Positions 1 to 8,600 of a DNA stretch of 19,084 nucleotides are shown in pieces. The stretch lies in contig CAKVJE010000027.1 in the NCBI GenBank assembly GCA_934754735.1, positions 1-19,084 on the forward strand, written 5' to 3'. Position numbers and translations under genes: made by a program. Under the pieces are notes generated by a model. That model had not been told where the DNA came from. It did not search any database and saw only the letters and a program-made list of their open reading frames with translations. This DNA comes from an uncultured Candidatus Melainabacteria bacterium. GTDB taxonomy: Bacteria > Cyanobacteriota > Vampirovibrionia > Gastranaerophilales > Gastranaerophilaceae. Position 1 is the first letter of the stretch. Each line of letters begins with the position of its first letter.

Positions 1-549
1 TTCAGAATCGGTGAAATTTCTTCTTCTAACTCAATTTTCGAATACGACAAATTGAAATGGATGAACAGCCACTACATCAAAATGTTACCAATGGAAGAAT
101 TAAAATCAAAACTTAAAAAGTATTTGACAAAATACGATTTAACAGAATTAACCGATGAACAATTCAACAGAATGATTGAAATCACTCGTGAGCCATTAGT
201 ACTTCTTTCTGATATTACAGACGCTGTTTCTTATTTCTTCGGCGGTGATAAAGTTGAAGTTGAACAAAAAGTTAAGGATGAAGTTTTGTCTACAGAACTT
301 TCTCAAGATGTTTTGAAAACTTTTGTTGAAGAAGCTGCTAACTGGGAATGGACAGAAGAAAACTTACACCACAAGTTGGAAGAATTCCGCGGTAAATTCA
401 AAGAAGAAAAAGGTTACAAACCTAAATTCACTATGTGGGCAATTAGAGGCGCTGTAACAGGTAGAACTTGCGGTGCTGATATGGTTGCAACTTTGGCTAT
501 TATTGGAAAAGATAATTCTATCAAGAGAGCAAAAACCGCAATTTTATAG
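1..549 (+). CDS. gltX: Glutamyl-tRNA synthetase, C-terminal part (5' end outside window)
   Basis: This is the end of a class I aminoacyl-tRNA synthetase that charges tRNA-Glu in the cytoplasm. The frame is open from base 1 with no start of its own; the ATG at 52 is internal. The first residues (SSSNSIFEYDKLKWMN) match the GltX segment 'F..EKL.WMN' that follows the KMSKS region. The end (AIRGAVTGRTCGADMVATL, then IIGKDNSIKR) matches the conserved anticodon-binding tail 'R.A.TG...GP.......LG...': 182 residues are visible, roughly the C-terminal third of a usual 470-500 residue protein. The catalytic HIGH and KMSKS motifs lie upstream of the window. The gene ends at a hairpin terminator shared with the convergent HAD gene. 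GltX is more likely than GlnS because of this tail type. The discriminating or non-discriminating status cannot be judged. Confidence 0.93.
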   Translation, partial: FRIGEISSSNSIFEYDKLKWMNSHYIKMLPMEELKSKLKKYLTKYDLTELTDEQFNRMIEITREPLVLLSDITDAVSYFFGGDKVEVEQKVKDEVLSTELSQDVLKTFVEEAANWEWTEENLHHKLEEFRGKFKEEKGYKPKFTMWAIRGAVTGRTCGADMVATLAIIGKDNSIKRAKTAIL

Positions 550-584
550 AAATTAAATAAAAATCAGTGCAAAAAATTACACAT

Positions 585-618
585 AAAAAAATACGTTCTT
601 TAAAGAACGTATTTTTTT
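585..618. terminator. Bidirectional intrinsic terminator between gltX and the HAD phosphatase gene
   Basis: A perfect 22-nt palindrome (591-612, half-site ATACGTTCTTT) is flanked by six A on the left and six T on the right. It therefore reads as hairpin plus U-tract on either strand, as expected between two convergent genes. Confidence 0.88.
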
Positions 619-622
619 ATGC

Positions 623-1405
623 TTAACAAAATTTTTCAACGGCCTTAACAAATCCGTCATTCTCAACAGTATCAGTAATATAATCCGCTATAGATTTCAA
701 TTCATCAGTCGCATTACCCATTGCAATCTTAATTCCACCTGCTTTAAGAAGCGCAATATCATTATTTTGATCACCAATAGTCAATGTTTCAGCCTCATCA
801 ATTCCCCAATATTTCTGTAAAAATTTAACTGCGCAATATTTCGAACCTTCTTTATTAGAGAATTCCAAAAAATAAGGTGTTGATTTAATAATATACAAAT
901 CCGGAAAAATATTAGGTAATTCTTTTTCAAATTTATCAATTTTTTCAGGGTGGTTGTAATCAATCGCAAGCAATTTATTCACACTATTTTTTTCTACTTC
1001 ACAAAAAGACTTTATTGTATATTTTGTATGCAAATTATTACAGTAACGCTCAATTTCAGGACATTTTGACTCCGAATACAAAATATCATCGTTATACAAA
1101 TTCAAATGTATATTTTCAGACTTTGCCCAATCAATAACTCTTTGCGCTTGTTCTTCTGTTAAACATCTTTTATATAGCGTTTCACCGTTATATTTTACAA
1201 GCCCGCCTTGATAAGAAATAACAGGTGTATCCAGCCCTAAATCGTTTGCAATAAGTTCAGCTGCTGCATTCATTCTGCCTGTAACAAGAACAACTTTTAT
1301 ACCTTTTTGACAAAGCTCTTTTATACATTTTTTCACACCATCAGTAAAATTACCCTCAGGAATTAAAATTGTACCGTCTATATCAGTTGCAACAAGTTTT
1401 ATCAT
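623..1405 (-). CDS. Cof-type HAD-IIB family phosphatase
   Basis: A 260-residue cytoplasmic phosphohydrolase of the haloacid dehalogenase superfamily, Cof/YbiV-like subfamily; family members dephosphorylate sugar phosphates, FMN or PLP. All four HAD motifs are visible. Motif I is DIDGT with nucleophile D8 and acid D10. Motif II is VTGR with T42. The motif III lysine lies in NKEGSKY. Motif IV is GDQNND at 211-216. The large cap between motifs II and III is typical of type IIB, and the length is normal. Its ATG overlaps the stop of the upstream tolC-like gene by 4 nt (ATGA), which implies translational coupling, so it is probably the last gene of a pnuC-tolC-HAD operon. The pairing with a PnuC-type vitamin transporter makes a phosphorylated vitamin or nucleotide a reasonable substrate guess, but the sequence does not show it. 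Confidence 0.9.
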   Translation of the reverse strand: MIKLVATDIDGTILIPEGNFTDGVKKCIKELCQKGIKVVLVTGRMNAAAELIANDLGLDTPVISYQGGLVKYNGETLYKRCLTEEQAQRVIDWAKSENIHLNLYNDDILYSESKCPEIERYCNNLHTKYTIKSFCEVEKNSVNKLLAIDYNHPEKIDKFEKELPNIFPDLYIIKSTPYFLEFSNKEGSKYCAVKFLQKYWGIDEAETLTIGDQNNDIALLKAGGIKIAMGNATDELKSIADYITDTVENDGFVKAVEKFC

Positions 1406-2664
1406 AATATTTCCTCTTCAATCAAGATATCATGTCCTATATCTTGCATAAGCTCTAAATAAGAATAAAAATGCTTAGACATAGCGTTCAAATATTGACT
1501 CAACACTTCTTGATGTCCGTTTTCATTAATAACTAAATCTGTATAAGAATTTTTTCCGCTAATATAACCTTCTGTTGAAAGTTTAACAATTTTTCGAGAA
1601 TCTTCTAAGATTTTTTTAGAATGTTCCATGTTTTCAGCAGAATATTTAAATACATTATAATCTTTTTTCAATTCATATTTAAGTTGATATTCGTAAGCTT
1701 TTTTGCTTGCTTTACTTCTTTCTAAAAAGATTTGCGCCTTTTGAATTTCAGGCGTAAAATTATATAAAATAGGCATGTCAATAGTTCCACCTACAAAAGC
1801 ACCGCCAAAATCATTTGGTGCGCTCCTATGCGCTTGCCAAGCGTAACCTCCGGCAATACTTATATCAGGTACACGATTTCTCTTTGCCATAGTTACTTCA
1901 AATTCGGCTTTATTAATATTTTTTTGAGAAATTTTAACCATATAACTATATTGAAGCGCGATATTTTCCAAAAAATTGTATTCCGGAAGTTGAATATTCA
2001 AAAACGCCCAATTACCAAGCAATGATGCCTCTTTAGTATCATACATAACGCTATCATCACCTGTATTTAAAATTTTATTCAATTCAAATTGTTTTGCCAA
2101 AAGATTTGCTTTTGCACGATTTACAGCAATTAACTGTTGAGCATATTGAATATCGGCTTTCAAGTTATCTATTTCATAAGACGGATATTTAGGTTTATCA
2201 GTTGTGATTTGAACCAAATTTTTGAACAACTTTAAACGTTCTTCTTGAATATTATAAACTGATTTTGCGTAAAGAATATCAAAATAAGCTTGCATTATTT
2301 GCAATTTAAAATTATGTTCTGCTTGTTTTAATTCAGTTTCTTTAATACTGTATTCTTCAGTTGCGACTTTTTTTCTAATTCCGCGTTTTAAAACTTCAAT
2401 AGGTAACGAAACACCGGCTTGAGAAGAGTTGCCTAAAGCAACATTTCCCATAACTACATTTGATTGAATTTGCGGATTTTGAAGTCGATTTGCAATTTTA
2501 ATATCTTTTTCCGCAGCCTTAAGCTCCATTCGTTTAATTTTCAAATCGCAATTTTGTTTTAATCCAATTTGTATCATGCTGTCTAAATCAACATTTTTAA
2601 CATTAGCAAATGTCGATATTTGAGTGGCTAAAATTAAAATAATTGTGAAAACAAATCTCTTCAT
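1402..2664 (-). CDS. TolC-family outer membrane efflux protein
   Basis: An outer-membrane factor of the TolC/OEP family, which forms the periplasmic-outer membrane channel of tripartite exporters. I start it at the ATG at 2664 (420 residues), where a signal peptide begins: MKRF, then a hydrophobic stretch ending near TFA. A longer frame back to 2772 would overlap the upstream gene by 73 nt and put 36 unlikely residues ahead of the signal peptide. The body has the long Gln/Lys/Glu-rich helices and the duplicated OEP layout of the family. The segment NPQIQS...VSLPIEVLKRGIRK resembles the CzcC-like branch. No inner-membrane pump or periplasmic adaptor is visible in the window. It starts 35 nt after the pnuC-like gene, and its stop overlaps the HAD gene start. 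The family is clear; the transported substrate is unknown. Confidence 0.85.
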   Translation of the reverse strand: MKRFVFTIILILATQISTFANVKNVDLDSMIQIGLKQNCDLKIKRMELKAAEKDIKIANRLQNPQIQSNVVMGNVALGNSSQAGVSLPIEVLKRGIRKKVATEEYSIKETELKQAEHNFKLQIMQAYFDILYAKSVYNIQEERLKLFKNLVQITTDKPKYPSYEIDNLKADIQYAQQLIAVNRAKANLLAKQFELNKILNTGDDSVMYDTKEASLLGNWAFLNIQLPEYNFLENIALQYSYMVKISQKNINKAEFEVTMAKRNRVPDISIAGGYAWQAHRSAPNDFGGAFVGGTIDMPILYNFTPEIQKAQIFLERSKASKKAYEYQLKYELKKDYNVFKYSAENMEHSKKILEDSRKIVKLSTEGYISGKNSYTDLVINENGHQEVLSQYLNAMSKHFYSYLELMQDIGHDILIEEEIL

Positions 2665-2699
2665 ACGAAAACATTTTAACATAAAAATATTTAAGAAAA

Positions 2700-3371
2700 T
2701 TAACGTCGAATAGAAATCTCTTTTTTCCAAATTATGTAGAAATAAATTGCTAATATAAAATACACACTCCACATTATGACTGTCGAATAAACTTTTTCAC
2801 CTTCCATTGCAATTTTTATCCACATAAAAGCTGCAAGTCCGTTAACAATCATCCAAAACCACCATTGTTCAATTGCACGCTTAACAGTCAAATACATGCC
2901 GGCAATTGATAAAACGGATGTAATTGCGTCAATATAAGGACTCTTATCTTTTGTTAAAACTAGAATGTATGAAGTAATTATGCAGGCTAAGATTGAAAGC
3001 AACACTAGAATAAACATCTCTTTTTTGTTTAATGAGATTTTTTCAATTTCATATTTATCGGATTTTAAATGCTTATGCCACCTAAAATAGCCTAAGATTT
3101 GCATTGGAACATAATATCCCATATACAAAATCAGATTCCCCCACAAGGCATTATGAAAAGCTAAATATCCATAAAAGCTTGAACCCATTACACCAAAAAT
3201 ATAACAAACAGGCGTTCCCTTCCCTGCGAGAATTGTATAAGTAATTCCAAAAAATGCAGATACAAAAGCAATTGGCGAATCTTTAAAAACAAAAACATTC
3301 AACAGTAAAATCAAGTATATAAAAATACTTCCGACAATTTCACCTTTTTTGAACTGTTTAATTAATTCCAT
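2700..3371 (-). CDS. PnuC-family vitamin/nucleoside transporter
   Basis: A 223-residue inner-membrane protein of the PnuC/SWEET-like family. These facilitators take up nicotinamide riboside (PnuC), thiamine (PnuT) or riboflavin (PnuX); trapping usually depends on later phosphorylation inside the cell. About seven hydrophobic segments are visible. The family signature appears as the GSSFYGYLAF and GYYVPMQILGYFRWHKH segments (aromatic-rich, with the conserved W), followed by DAITSVLSIAGMYL and EQWWFWMIVNG. The length is usual. It is the first gene of a putative operon with tolC-like and HAD phosphatase genes. Only 24 nt separate it from the divergent gene at 3396, so its promoter must lie largely inside that gene or be extremely close to the start. 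I see no room for a TPP or FMN riboswitch upstream, and no clear Shine-Dalgarno. The substrate cannot be assigned. Confidence 0.85.
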   Translation of the reverse strand: MELIKQFKKGEIVGSIFIYLILLLNVFVFKDSPIAFVSAFFGITYTILAGKGTPVCYIFGVMGSSFYGYLAFHNALWGNLILYMGYYVPMQILGYFRWHKHLKSDKYEIEKISLNKKEMFILVLLSILACIITSYILVLTKDKSPYIDAITSVLSIAGMYLTVKRAIEQWWFWMIVNGLAAFMWIKIAMEGEKVYSTVIMWSVYFILAIYFYIIWKKEISIRR

Positions 3372-3395
3372 ATTTATGTTATCTAATAAAAATAG

Positions 3396-4352
3396 ATGAA
3401 AGTAAATTCAAATATCACATTCAAGGGATTTTATACAAATAAAACTTTAAAAAAAGGATTAGAATTCGCAGCTGATAATGGTGCTCTTTTCGCCGCCGGA
3501 ACGACTTTAGCCTGTTCTATGCTTATTCGTCCTGCTGTAATTATGGCAACTCCAAATACTGATAAGCAAAACAAAAAAATTGCTTGTGCAAAATCTATAG
3601 CCTCAAGCCTTACAGGTTATCTTTTGATGCTCGGAATTTCACGACCGATTGCAAATTCTATAAAAAAAATTGACAAAAATCCTGAAAAATATTTGAAACC
3701 TGAAACGATTAAAAATCTTAAGGAAGAAGGTGAAAATTTATATAAATCAAAAGCTTACACGCTTGCAACGCAAACTTTTAAATTAGGACTGGGAATGGTC
3801 GTAGCACTTCCAAAGGCAATACTGACTGTGGCCGGCGTACCGATTGTGCTTAATAAAATGTTTCCGCAAAAACAAGAAAAAGTCAGTCCAAATCCTTCAT
3901 TTAAAGGCAAAAATGATAAAATCGCACAAAAAATCGGAAGAATTATTGACCAAAAAGGAACGCAGGATTTTTCAAAAAAATACAAAGACTCAAATTTTCC
4001 GATGCATATAATTGCTTTAACTGATGTTTTTTCTACGGGCGCATTTGCACTTGAAACAAAACGCTCTAAAAAAATTGAAGAAGATAGAAAAAATGCACTT
4101 ATTTATAATTCAATAATTTCAACAGGATTAAGCATTATAAGCGGTTACTTGGTTGATAAATTATTGGATAAGCCGACCGAAAAATTTATCAAAAATTTTA
4201 AAAAAGCCAACAAAGGTTTGCCAAATTTAGAAAAACAAGTCGAAGGAATCAGAATTGCAAAGCCGATTTTAATTATGGCAGGAATTTATTATGCAATAAT
4301 CCCGTTCATTTCTACATACTTAGCAGATAGAATAGAATTTTTAAAAAAATAG
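3396..4352 (+). CDS. Multi-pass membrane protein with N-terminal FKG motif, unknown function
   Basis: I do not recognise a named family. The 318-residue protein begins MKVNSNITFKG and carries about six hydrophobic stretches, roughly at residues 29-50, 68-85, 122-150, 205-222, 237-255 and 290-311, separated by Lys-rich hydrophilic segments. There is no classical signal peptide. The N-terminal T-F-K-G (8-11) recurs inside as S-F-K-G (168-171) in a hydrophilic loop. The first two hydrophobic stretches are Ala/Gly/Thr-rich with basic residues between them. It is divergent from the pnuC-like gene with a 24-nt gap, and 39 nt precede smpB. No Shine-Dalgarno is visible. An N-terminal [ST]FK[GA] also occurs in the proteins at 14237 and 14622, which suggests a shared lineage-specific tag. 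Its role is unknown; coding character is good. Confidence 0.75.
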   Translation: MKVNSNITFKGFYTNKTLKKGLEFAADNGALFAAGTTLACSMLIRPAVIMATPNTDKQNKKIACAKSIASSLTGYLLMLGISRPIANSIKKIDKNPEKYLKPETIKNLKEEGENLYKSKAYTLATQTFKLGLGMVVALPKAILTVAGVPIVLNKMFPQKQEKVSPNPSFKGKNDKIAQKIGRIIDQKGTQDFSKKYKDSNFPMHIIALTDVFSTGAFALETKRSKKIEEDRKNALIYNSIISTGLSIISGYLVDKLLDKPTEKFIKNFKKANKGLPNLEKQVEGIRIAKPILIMAGIYYAIIPFISTYLADRIEFLKK

Positions 4353-4356
4353 CATC

Positions 4357-4385
4357 TTTTCAAACCTTAGATTTTGAATTATAAT
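4357..4385 (+). promoter_or_regulatory. Promoter for smpB (leaderless arrangement)
   Basis: A consensus -10 box TATAAT (4380-4385) is preceded by a weaker -35, TTTTCA (4357-4362), with a 17-nt spacer. The predicted transcription start falls on or next to the smpB ATG at 4392, leaving no room for a ribosome binding site. Confidence 0.6.
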
Positions 4386-4391
4386 GCAAAT

Positions 4392-4838
4392 ATGGATAAA
4401 AAGGTCATATCTACAAATAGAAAAGCTTTTCATGATTTTTTAATTTTTGATAAGTTTATTGCAGGAATAGTTTTAACAGGAACGGAAATTAAATCTATCC
4501 GTAAAGGTATGCTTAATTTAAAGGACTCTTTCGCAAAAATAGAAGATAATGAAATGTTTTTATATGGAATGCATATCTCACCTTATGAACAAGGCAACAG
4601 ATATAATCACAAACCAGATAGAGTGCGTAAATTGTTACTTAACAAGCGTGAAATTTTAAAGATTCAAGACAAAGTAAAAAAAGACGGTGTAACAATTGTA
4701 CCTTTAGAATTGTTTTTAACAAATGGTTTTGCTAAACTTGAAATAGGTTTAGCAAAAGGTAAAAAACTTTACGATAAACGTGAAGCAATCACGAAAAAAA
4801 CTCAAGAACGTGATATTGCAAGACTTATGAAAAAATAA
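4392..4838 (+). CDS. smpB: SsrA-binding protein SmpB
   Basis: SmpB binds tmRNA and brings it to stalled ribosomes for trans-translation. The 148-residue product has the full family pattern: a start at MDKKVISTNRKAFHDF, then LTGTEIKSIRKG, NLKDSFAKI, GMHISPYEQGN, VPLELFLTNGFAKLEIGLAKGKKLYDKRE, and the basic C-terminal tail ending in K. Length is normal (about 150). I choose the ATG at 4392; an upstream TTG at 4374 would add six residues that overlap the -10 box and are not part of the family. No Shine-Dalgarno precedes the ATG, whereas most neighbours have one, so a leaderless message is likely. The gene at 4881 follows after 42 nt on the same strand. The tmRNA gene itself is not in the window. 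Confidence 0.97.
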   Translation: MDKKVISTNRKAFHDFLIFDKFIAGIVLTGTEIKSIRKGMLNLKDSFAKIEDNEMFLYGMHISPYEQGNRYNHKPDRVRKLLLNKREILKIQDKVKKDGVTIVPLELFLTNGFAKLEIGLAKGKKLYDKREAITKKTQERDIARLMKK

Positions 4839-4880
4839 TAAACCGGTTTAAATCGCCGGTAAGAAAAAGGGGTATAGCGG

Positions 4881-5528
4881 ATGTTTAACAGAGAAAGTAT
4901 TTTAAAAAGTTTGAATACAGAAAATTATTATATTGACAAGCATTCGCTTGATTTATTTCTGGAAGACTGGAAGATTGAATCAATCTACGAAGACGAAGAT
5001 GGCTTAGAATTCTATGACGATTTAGCTCTAGAAAAAATCAAAAAAGGAATTTCCTTAAAAGCTCAAGGATATAGTGATGAACAAATTATAACAAAACTTA
5101 GCAGAATGGAAGCAAAGGTTGAAAGAACTCCAGAGCCGGCACAACCTGTTCAACCGATTATGGTTAGTGACCTTTTAAACCAACAAAATGAAAACACCGA
5201 AGAGGAAAACTCTTCAACCGAAGTTGTTGTTCAAGATGAAAAACAGCCGGAAGTTATTCCACAAGGCAAAAGTTTCACGCTTGACGTTTCTTCTCAAACT
5301 TTACAAATGCTTGCGGAAGCTGTTGCAAAAAAAATTAGCGACGATATCACAAATTCTGATATGGTAAACAAGTTGGTCGAAGCAGGCGGTTACAAACGTG
5401 ATAACGAAATTTTAGCAAAACAAGTCAAAGAGCTTTTGGAACACAATAAAGAGCTCTCACAAAGAATTGAACAATTAGAAAGTCAACCATCGAAAAGCTT
5501 TTGGAATAAAATTTGGAACAAAAGATAG
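4881..5528 (+). CDS. Hypothetical protein, possible MerR-like N-terminus and coiled-coil C-terminus
   Basis: A 215-residue protein with a strong ribosome binding site (AAGGGG ending 8 nt before the ATG). Residues 1-75 are predicted helical. The block YYIDKHSLDLFLEDWKIESI, then LEFYDDLALEKI and a following helix, resembles the MerR-type winged helix that reads 'wR.. gL....d..R.Y...d...l', but the match is loose. Residues 83-135 are Pro/Glu/Gln-rich and look disordered. Residues 130-170 form a short mixed segment (SFTLDVSSQTLQMLAEAVAKKI), and 175-205 form a heptad-like coiled coil ending in an aromatic, basic tail (FWNKIWNKR). This layout, a DNA- or partner-binding head, linker and coiled coil, suggests an oligomeric regulator or scaffold. 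It lies 42 nt after smpB on the same strand and may be cotranscribed. Function is not assignable. Confidence 0.72.
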   Translation: MFNRESILKSLNTENYYIDKHSLDLFLEDWKIESIYEDEDGLEFYDDLALEKIKKGISLKAQGYSDEQIITKLSRMEAKVERTPEPAQPVQPIMVSDLLNQQNENTEEENSSTEVVVQDEKQPEVIPQGKSFTLDVSSQTLQMLAEAVAKKISDDITNSDMVNKLVEAGGYKRDNEILAKQVKELLEHNKELSQRIEQLESQPSKSFWNKIWNKR

Positions 5529-5561
5529 ATTCTTCATTCTTATAAATTAATATATCTACAA

Positions 5562-5590
5562 TTGACGCACATGCGCATTTTTTCTATAAT
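5562..5590 (+). promoter_or_regulatory. Sigma70-type promoter of the AsmA-like gene
   Basis: TTGACG (5562-5567), a 17-nt spacer and TATAAT (5585-5590) make a near-consensus promoter. The predicted start near 5597 gives a leader of about 22 nt that contains the AAAGGGG ribosome binding site (5604-5610). Confidence 0.8.
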
Positions 5591-5618
5591 TGAGTTGTAG
5601 AAAAAAGGGGAATTGTGC

Positions 5619-8600
5619 ATGAAAAATTTTCTTAAATACTTAGGCATTACTGTTCTAGGGGTAATTGTTTTAGCCTATGCCGGATTTCTTTTTGTACTGC
5701 CAAATGTAATTAATTTGAATCAGTACACACCGGAAATCCAAAAACTAGCAAAAGAACAAGCAAAACTTAATGTTAATTTTGAAAACGTTAAAATCACAAC
5801 TACTCCACTTCTTGGAGCTGGTATAAAAGCTGAAAACATATCAGTTAAACTCCCTGATAATTCGGTTTTATTTTCAGCAGATAACATTAAAACAAGAATT
5901 TCACTTCCAAGTCTCTTATTGCTAACCGTAAAAGTTTCTTGTCTTGAAGTTGAAAAACCATTTGTAAACTTAGAAATCATAAACAACGAAAACTTCAAAG
6001 TTGTTAAACTCGTAGAAGACTTGTTAAATGCAGGAAAAGAACAAAAACTTGAAGAAGGCAGACAAACTGTTCAAGCAGAAGCTGAAGGCTTTAAATTTAA
6101 TCCTGCATGGATAAGAATAAAAGTTCCTGCTGTTAAGCTTAATAACTACCGAGTTCTTGTAAATGACCTAAAATCTAAGCATTATTTGGATTTAAAAGGT
6201 GAACAACTAGTTTTAGGTTATTTTAACGGTAAAAGTGCAAAAGTTAAAACTTACGCAGAATTATTTAGCGATGAAAACAAGAATATCACCGCAAATATTG
6301 ATATAAACACATTCTTACCGCCGGTTGAGCCTTCTCTTGATTCAGAAGATGATCCTGCTGAAAGAATTGAAATTCCATTCGTAAACCCTGTAACAATGTA
6401 CAGAAATTACGATTTGAAAGCAAATCTTGATACAAAATTGCGCATAAGAAATCATAGCGACAATTTAACTTCTTATGGTCATTTTGATATTAATAATATT
6501 AGTTTGAAAGTTGGTAATATAAAATTACCTGAAAGTTATTTTAGAGCTAAAACTTTTGGTTCAAATGTAGATTTGGATACAAATATCTATGCTGCGCAAA
6601 ATCAAAACATCCAGCTTTTGGGTAAAGTAAACTACAGTCATAATCCTAAAATGGATATGAGTATCAAAACCGCTGATATCAAGTTTAACGACTTGATTAT
6701 TTTATCAAAAGCGTTTATGGATTCATTACATATTTATAATGAATTGGCTCAAGTTAAAGCTACTGGTGCATTGCAAACTGATTGCTACATCAAAACCAAC
6801 TTTAAAAAATTGACTTCATCTGGTTCAATTTTGGTTAAAGACGGCGGTTTAAGCGTTAGAAATATTGGTAACGTAATTTCTAAGGCTAATGTGAACATTA
6901 AACTTGATGATAATATACTTGATATAAGAAATTCAAGTCTTTTCGTCGGTAACCAACCGATTACGATTGACGGTAAAATAGACAAAAAATCTGTTGCTGA
7001 TATCAATATAAGCGCAAAGAAAATACCTTTGCCTATTCTATTCAACGCATTCGCGCCAAGAAAAATCAGAAGCACATACAACTTTAAATCAGGCGATGCG
7101 TCTTTCGATTTAGGTCTGAAAGGTGAATTAAAGAAAGCTGTTGCCGGCGTTAAATTCGCTCTTGCGAACTTAAATATTTCAGACAAAAACATGGTTGTTA
7201 CAAATAACAACTTGAATGGTGAATTTTTCTTGCAAAACAAGGCTCTAGCCGGAAAAATTAACAACAGTAATTTTGCTCTATCACTTCTTCAAACAAAATC
7301 AAGAATTGCTGTTCCGAAATTTGACTTGGAATTGGCAGATAATAATATAACTATCGGCGACAATAAAATTTTGTTCAATGACAAATCAACATTGAACTAT
7401 GCCGGTAGTGTAATTGATTATAATAAATTAAAATCATTGAGCTTTACGACTTATGGTAACATTTATACTGATGATTTAATTAAACTTATCGGACGCGAAT
7501 TCAAACCATATATTCACTCAAACGGTACAATTCCTGTAAAAGTAAATTTTGACGGTGATAAACACAAACAAACTCTTTTTGCTCAAGCTTTAGCTGACAA
7601 AACAAACTTTATTACACCTGTTGATTTTTCAAACATTAACGGTGCAAATACTTCATTACAAACTGTTGTTGATTTTAAACCTAATAGAATTAAAATCAAG
7701 AAAACAGGTTTATTTACAAGAAATGTAACTATTGACGAAGATGGCAATGAAGTTGTTCATTTAAACGAAGTTTTAGGCGTAGACGGTACGATTGCAGGAG
7801 ATAGAATAAATCTTCTAAAAATTACTATGCCAAAAGCTTTAAACGGTAAAATTCACGTATTCCCTCAATCTAATTTTGATGTTAAAGGTAGAGCATTTGT
7901 GTTCGGTGAAACATCAAATCCAAGATTAAGAGGCGGATTTACTGTAACAAATCTTTCAATTCCTGAATTGTTATTAACTCTAAGGAATGCTGAATTAAAA
8001 TTCAAAGGACAAGAAGCAATTTTTGACATACAAGATTTACTTCTAAACGGTTCTGATATTCAAGCAAATGGAACAGTTAGCCTGCTTCCTTCAAACATTT
8101 TGAATATTCTTAATCTTGACGTTAATTCAAGATACATGAATATTGATAAATTAATGAACGTTAGCGATAAGGCTATGAAATACGTTCCACAAAACAGCGG
8201 TTCAGCTTCATCAGCTTCTAGCGCAAGCGCTGATATTCCTGTAGTTATTAGAAACGGCTCAATCAATTTTGCAAGAATAATTACAGGCAACATTGATGTA
8301 AGAAACACAACAGGCAGAATTTCTTTAGCAAGAAATATTTTCTACTTAAGAAACTTGAGAACAAACGTATTCAAAGGTCGCGTAAATGGTAATATTTCAA
8401 TGAACTTGCTTACAACCCTTTTGAACATTCGCGTAAACGGTCAGGGTGTTGATGTTGAACAAGCGCTTTTAGACGGCGCAAACATGAAAGACACACTTTC
8501 AGGTACTGCAAATTTCAGCACAGATTTATCTTTAAAAGGTGCAACTTATGAAGAACAAATGAAAAGCTTGAAAGGTAAAGTTAATTTCACAGTTAAAGAC

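Noticed and set aside
2665..2772. Longer start for the TolC-like protein
   Set aside because: It would overlap the pnuC-like gene by 73 nt and place 36 residues ahead of an obvious signal peptide.
3372..3395. Vitamin riboswitch before the pnuC-like gene
   Set aside because: The gap is only 24 nt and no TPP, FMN or NAD riboswitch core is visible.
4374..4391. TTG start for smpB
   Set aside because: It adds residues not found in SmpB and lies over the -10 box; the ATG at 4392 gives the normal length.
4842..4860. ACCGG/CCGGT hairpin after smpB as a terminator
   Set aside because: A 5-bp stem with a long loop, followed by purines and a ribosome binding site rather than a T-tract.
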